From assembly GCA_016209945.1 (NCBI GenBank), contig JACQVD010000046.1, forward strand, positions 1 through 36,160: a stretch of 36,160 nt of DNA, in the 5' to 3' direction. Both the position numbers and the translations under genes were made by a program. Positions 35,672-36,160 of this stretch are shown here, piece after piece (position 1 is the stretch's first letter; each line of letters opens with the position of its first letter). Origin of the DNA: Gemmatimonadota bacterium (GTDB lineage: Bacteria; Gemmatimonadota; Gemmatimonadetes; Palauibacterales; KS3-K002). Under the pieces are notes generated by a model. The model did no database searches and was not told the origin of the DNA. It saw only the letters and a list, made by a program, of their open reading frames with translations.

Positions 35672-36160
35672 ATGATCAAGCAAAACGAAGTCGTGGAGCT
35701 CGTGCAGTCCTGGTCCACGGATGCGCGCTGGGAAGGGATCCACAGGCCCTACTCCGCCGGGGACGTCCTCAAGCTCCGCGGCTCGATCCGCCTCGAGCAT
35801 ACCCTCGCTCGCATGGGCGCGGAGCGGCTCTGGAAGCTGCTCCACGAGGAGCCTCTGGTCCGCGCGCTCGGCGCCCTCACGGGGAACCAGGCCGTCCAGC
35901 AGGTCGCGGCGGGGCTCAAGGCCATCTACGTGAGCGGCTGGCAGGTGGCGGCCGACATGAACGACGCGGGCCAGATGTACCCGGATCAGAGCCTCTACCC
36001 GGTGGACTCGGCACCGAACCTCGTCCGCCGGATCAACAACGCGCTCCTGCGCGCGGACCAGATCCAGCACATGGAGGGGAAGAACGAGGTCTACTGGTTC
36101 GCGCCGATCGTCGCCGACGCCGAGGCCGGCTTCGGCGGGCCCCTCAACACGTTCGAGCTC
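35672..36160 (+). CDS. aceA: Isocitrate lyase (partial, runs off the window)
   Basis: Splits isocitrate into glyoxylate and succinate, the first step of the glyoxylate shunt. The window holds the N-terminal 163 residues of a protein that normally has about 430. [39 protein letters not shown] and [20 protein letters not shown] are hallmark segments. The last visible part, [19 protein letters not shown], contains the Mg2+-binding Asp/Glu region. The catalytic KKCGH loop would lie beyond the edge. ATG 35672 has AAGGAG nearby. It is co-transcribed with aceB (22-nt gap). No stop occurs before the window end. Confidence 0.96.
   Translation, partial: MIKQNEVVELVQSWSTDARWEGIHRPYSAGDVLKLRGSIRLEHTLARMGAERLWKLLHEEPLVRALGALTGNQAVQQVAAGLKAIYVSGWQVAADMNDAGQMYPDQSLYPVDSAPNLVRRINNALLRADQIQHMEGKNEVYWFAPIVADAEAGFGGPLNTFEL

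Overview
The window is a gene-dense, GC-rich bacterial chromosome segment with many GTG and TTG starts and many 4-nt start/stop overlaps. No rRNA, tRNA, CRISPR array or intact transposon was seen. The gene content suggests an aerobic, acyl-CoA-degrading heterotroph: a B12 acyl-CoA mutase with its GTPase chaperone, two acyl-CoA dehydrogenases, four crotonases, a thiolase and the glyoxylate shunt. Lipoproteins with a CGDDG-type N-terminus, a bL21 with a long basic tail and a TetR-controlled beta-oxidation operon would fit a deep-branching GC-rich phylum such as Gemmatimonadota or a relative. That placement is an impression, not a result.

Layout. 1-2482: the tail of an unknown gene, ybeY, a DUF502 membrane protein and the MeaB-type GTPase. 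2494-8849: the acyl-CoA mutase large subunit, a decayed NTF2-like fragment, an antisense long acyl-CoA dehydrogenase, the separate B12-binding subunit and a carboxyltransferase of the methylcrotonyl/geranyl-CoA carboxylase type. The mutase has Phe95 and Gln213 where methylmalonyl-CoA mutases have Tyr and Arg, so it reads as isobutyryl-CoA mutase-like. 8850-11350: a small accessory patch with an AbiEi/AbiEii toxin-antitoxin pair and a chimeric remnant of restriction-modification-like genes. 11354-14619: a DUF4399 lipoprotein, then an AtuA operon in which AtuA is split into two genes, followed by an AtuE/LiuC-like crotonase and a 73-residue membrane protein. 14642-18980: a beta-helix lipoprotein (minus strand), RecQ and a second acyl-CoA dehydrogenase.

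19052-22622: a retropepsin-like protein, RNase G, bL21, bL27 with a clear terminator, and a TPR protein. 22633-23464: a DUF1579-VOC fusion gene broken by two internal deletions. 23511-30257 (minus strand): a tightly packed operon of a TetR regulator, enoyl-CoA hydratase, aldehyde dehydrogenase, thiolase, PaaG-like isomerase, 3-hydroxyacyl-CoA dehydrogenase and enoyl-CoA hydratase. It resembles the lower part of a phenylacetate or fatty-acid pathway, and a palindrome of the PaaR type lies upstream of the regulator. 30378-33853: an NfeD/FloA membrane-microdomain operon with two unknown membrane-anchored proteins. 33935-36160: malate synthase preceded by a translationally coupled 36-codon leader ORF, then isocitrate lyase running off the end.

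Together the metabolic genes would convert branched and straight acyl-CoAs to acetyl-CoA, and the glyoxylate shunt would recover carbon from it. The most notable observations are the isobutyryl-type mutase signature, promoters placed so that transcripts would be leaderless (abiEi, rplU, nfeD), the aceB leader ORF, Ala/Lys-rich tails on three unrelated proteins, and several genes caught in decay. I did not find a convincing wholly new system.
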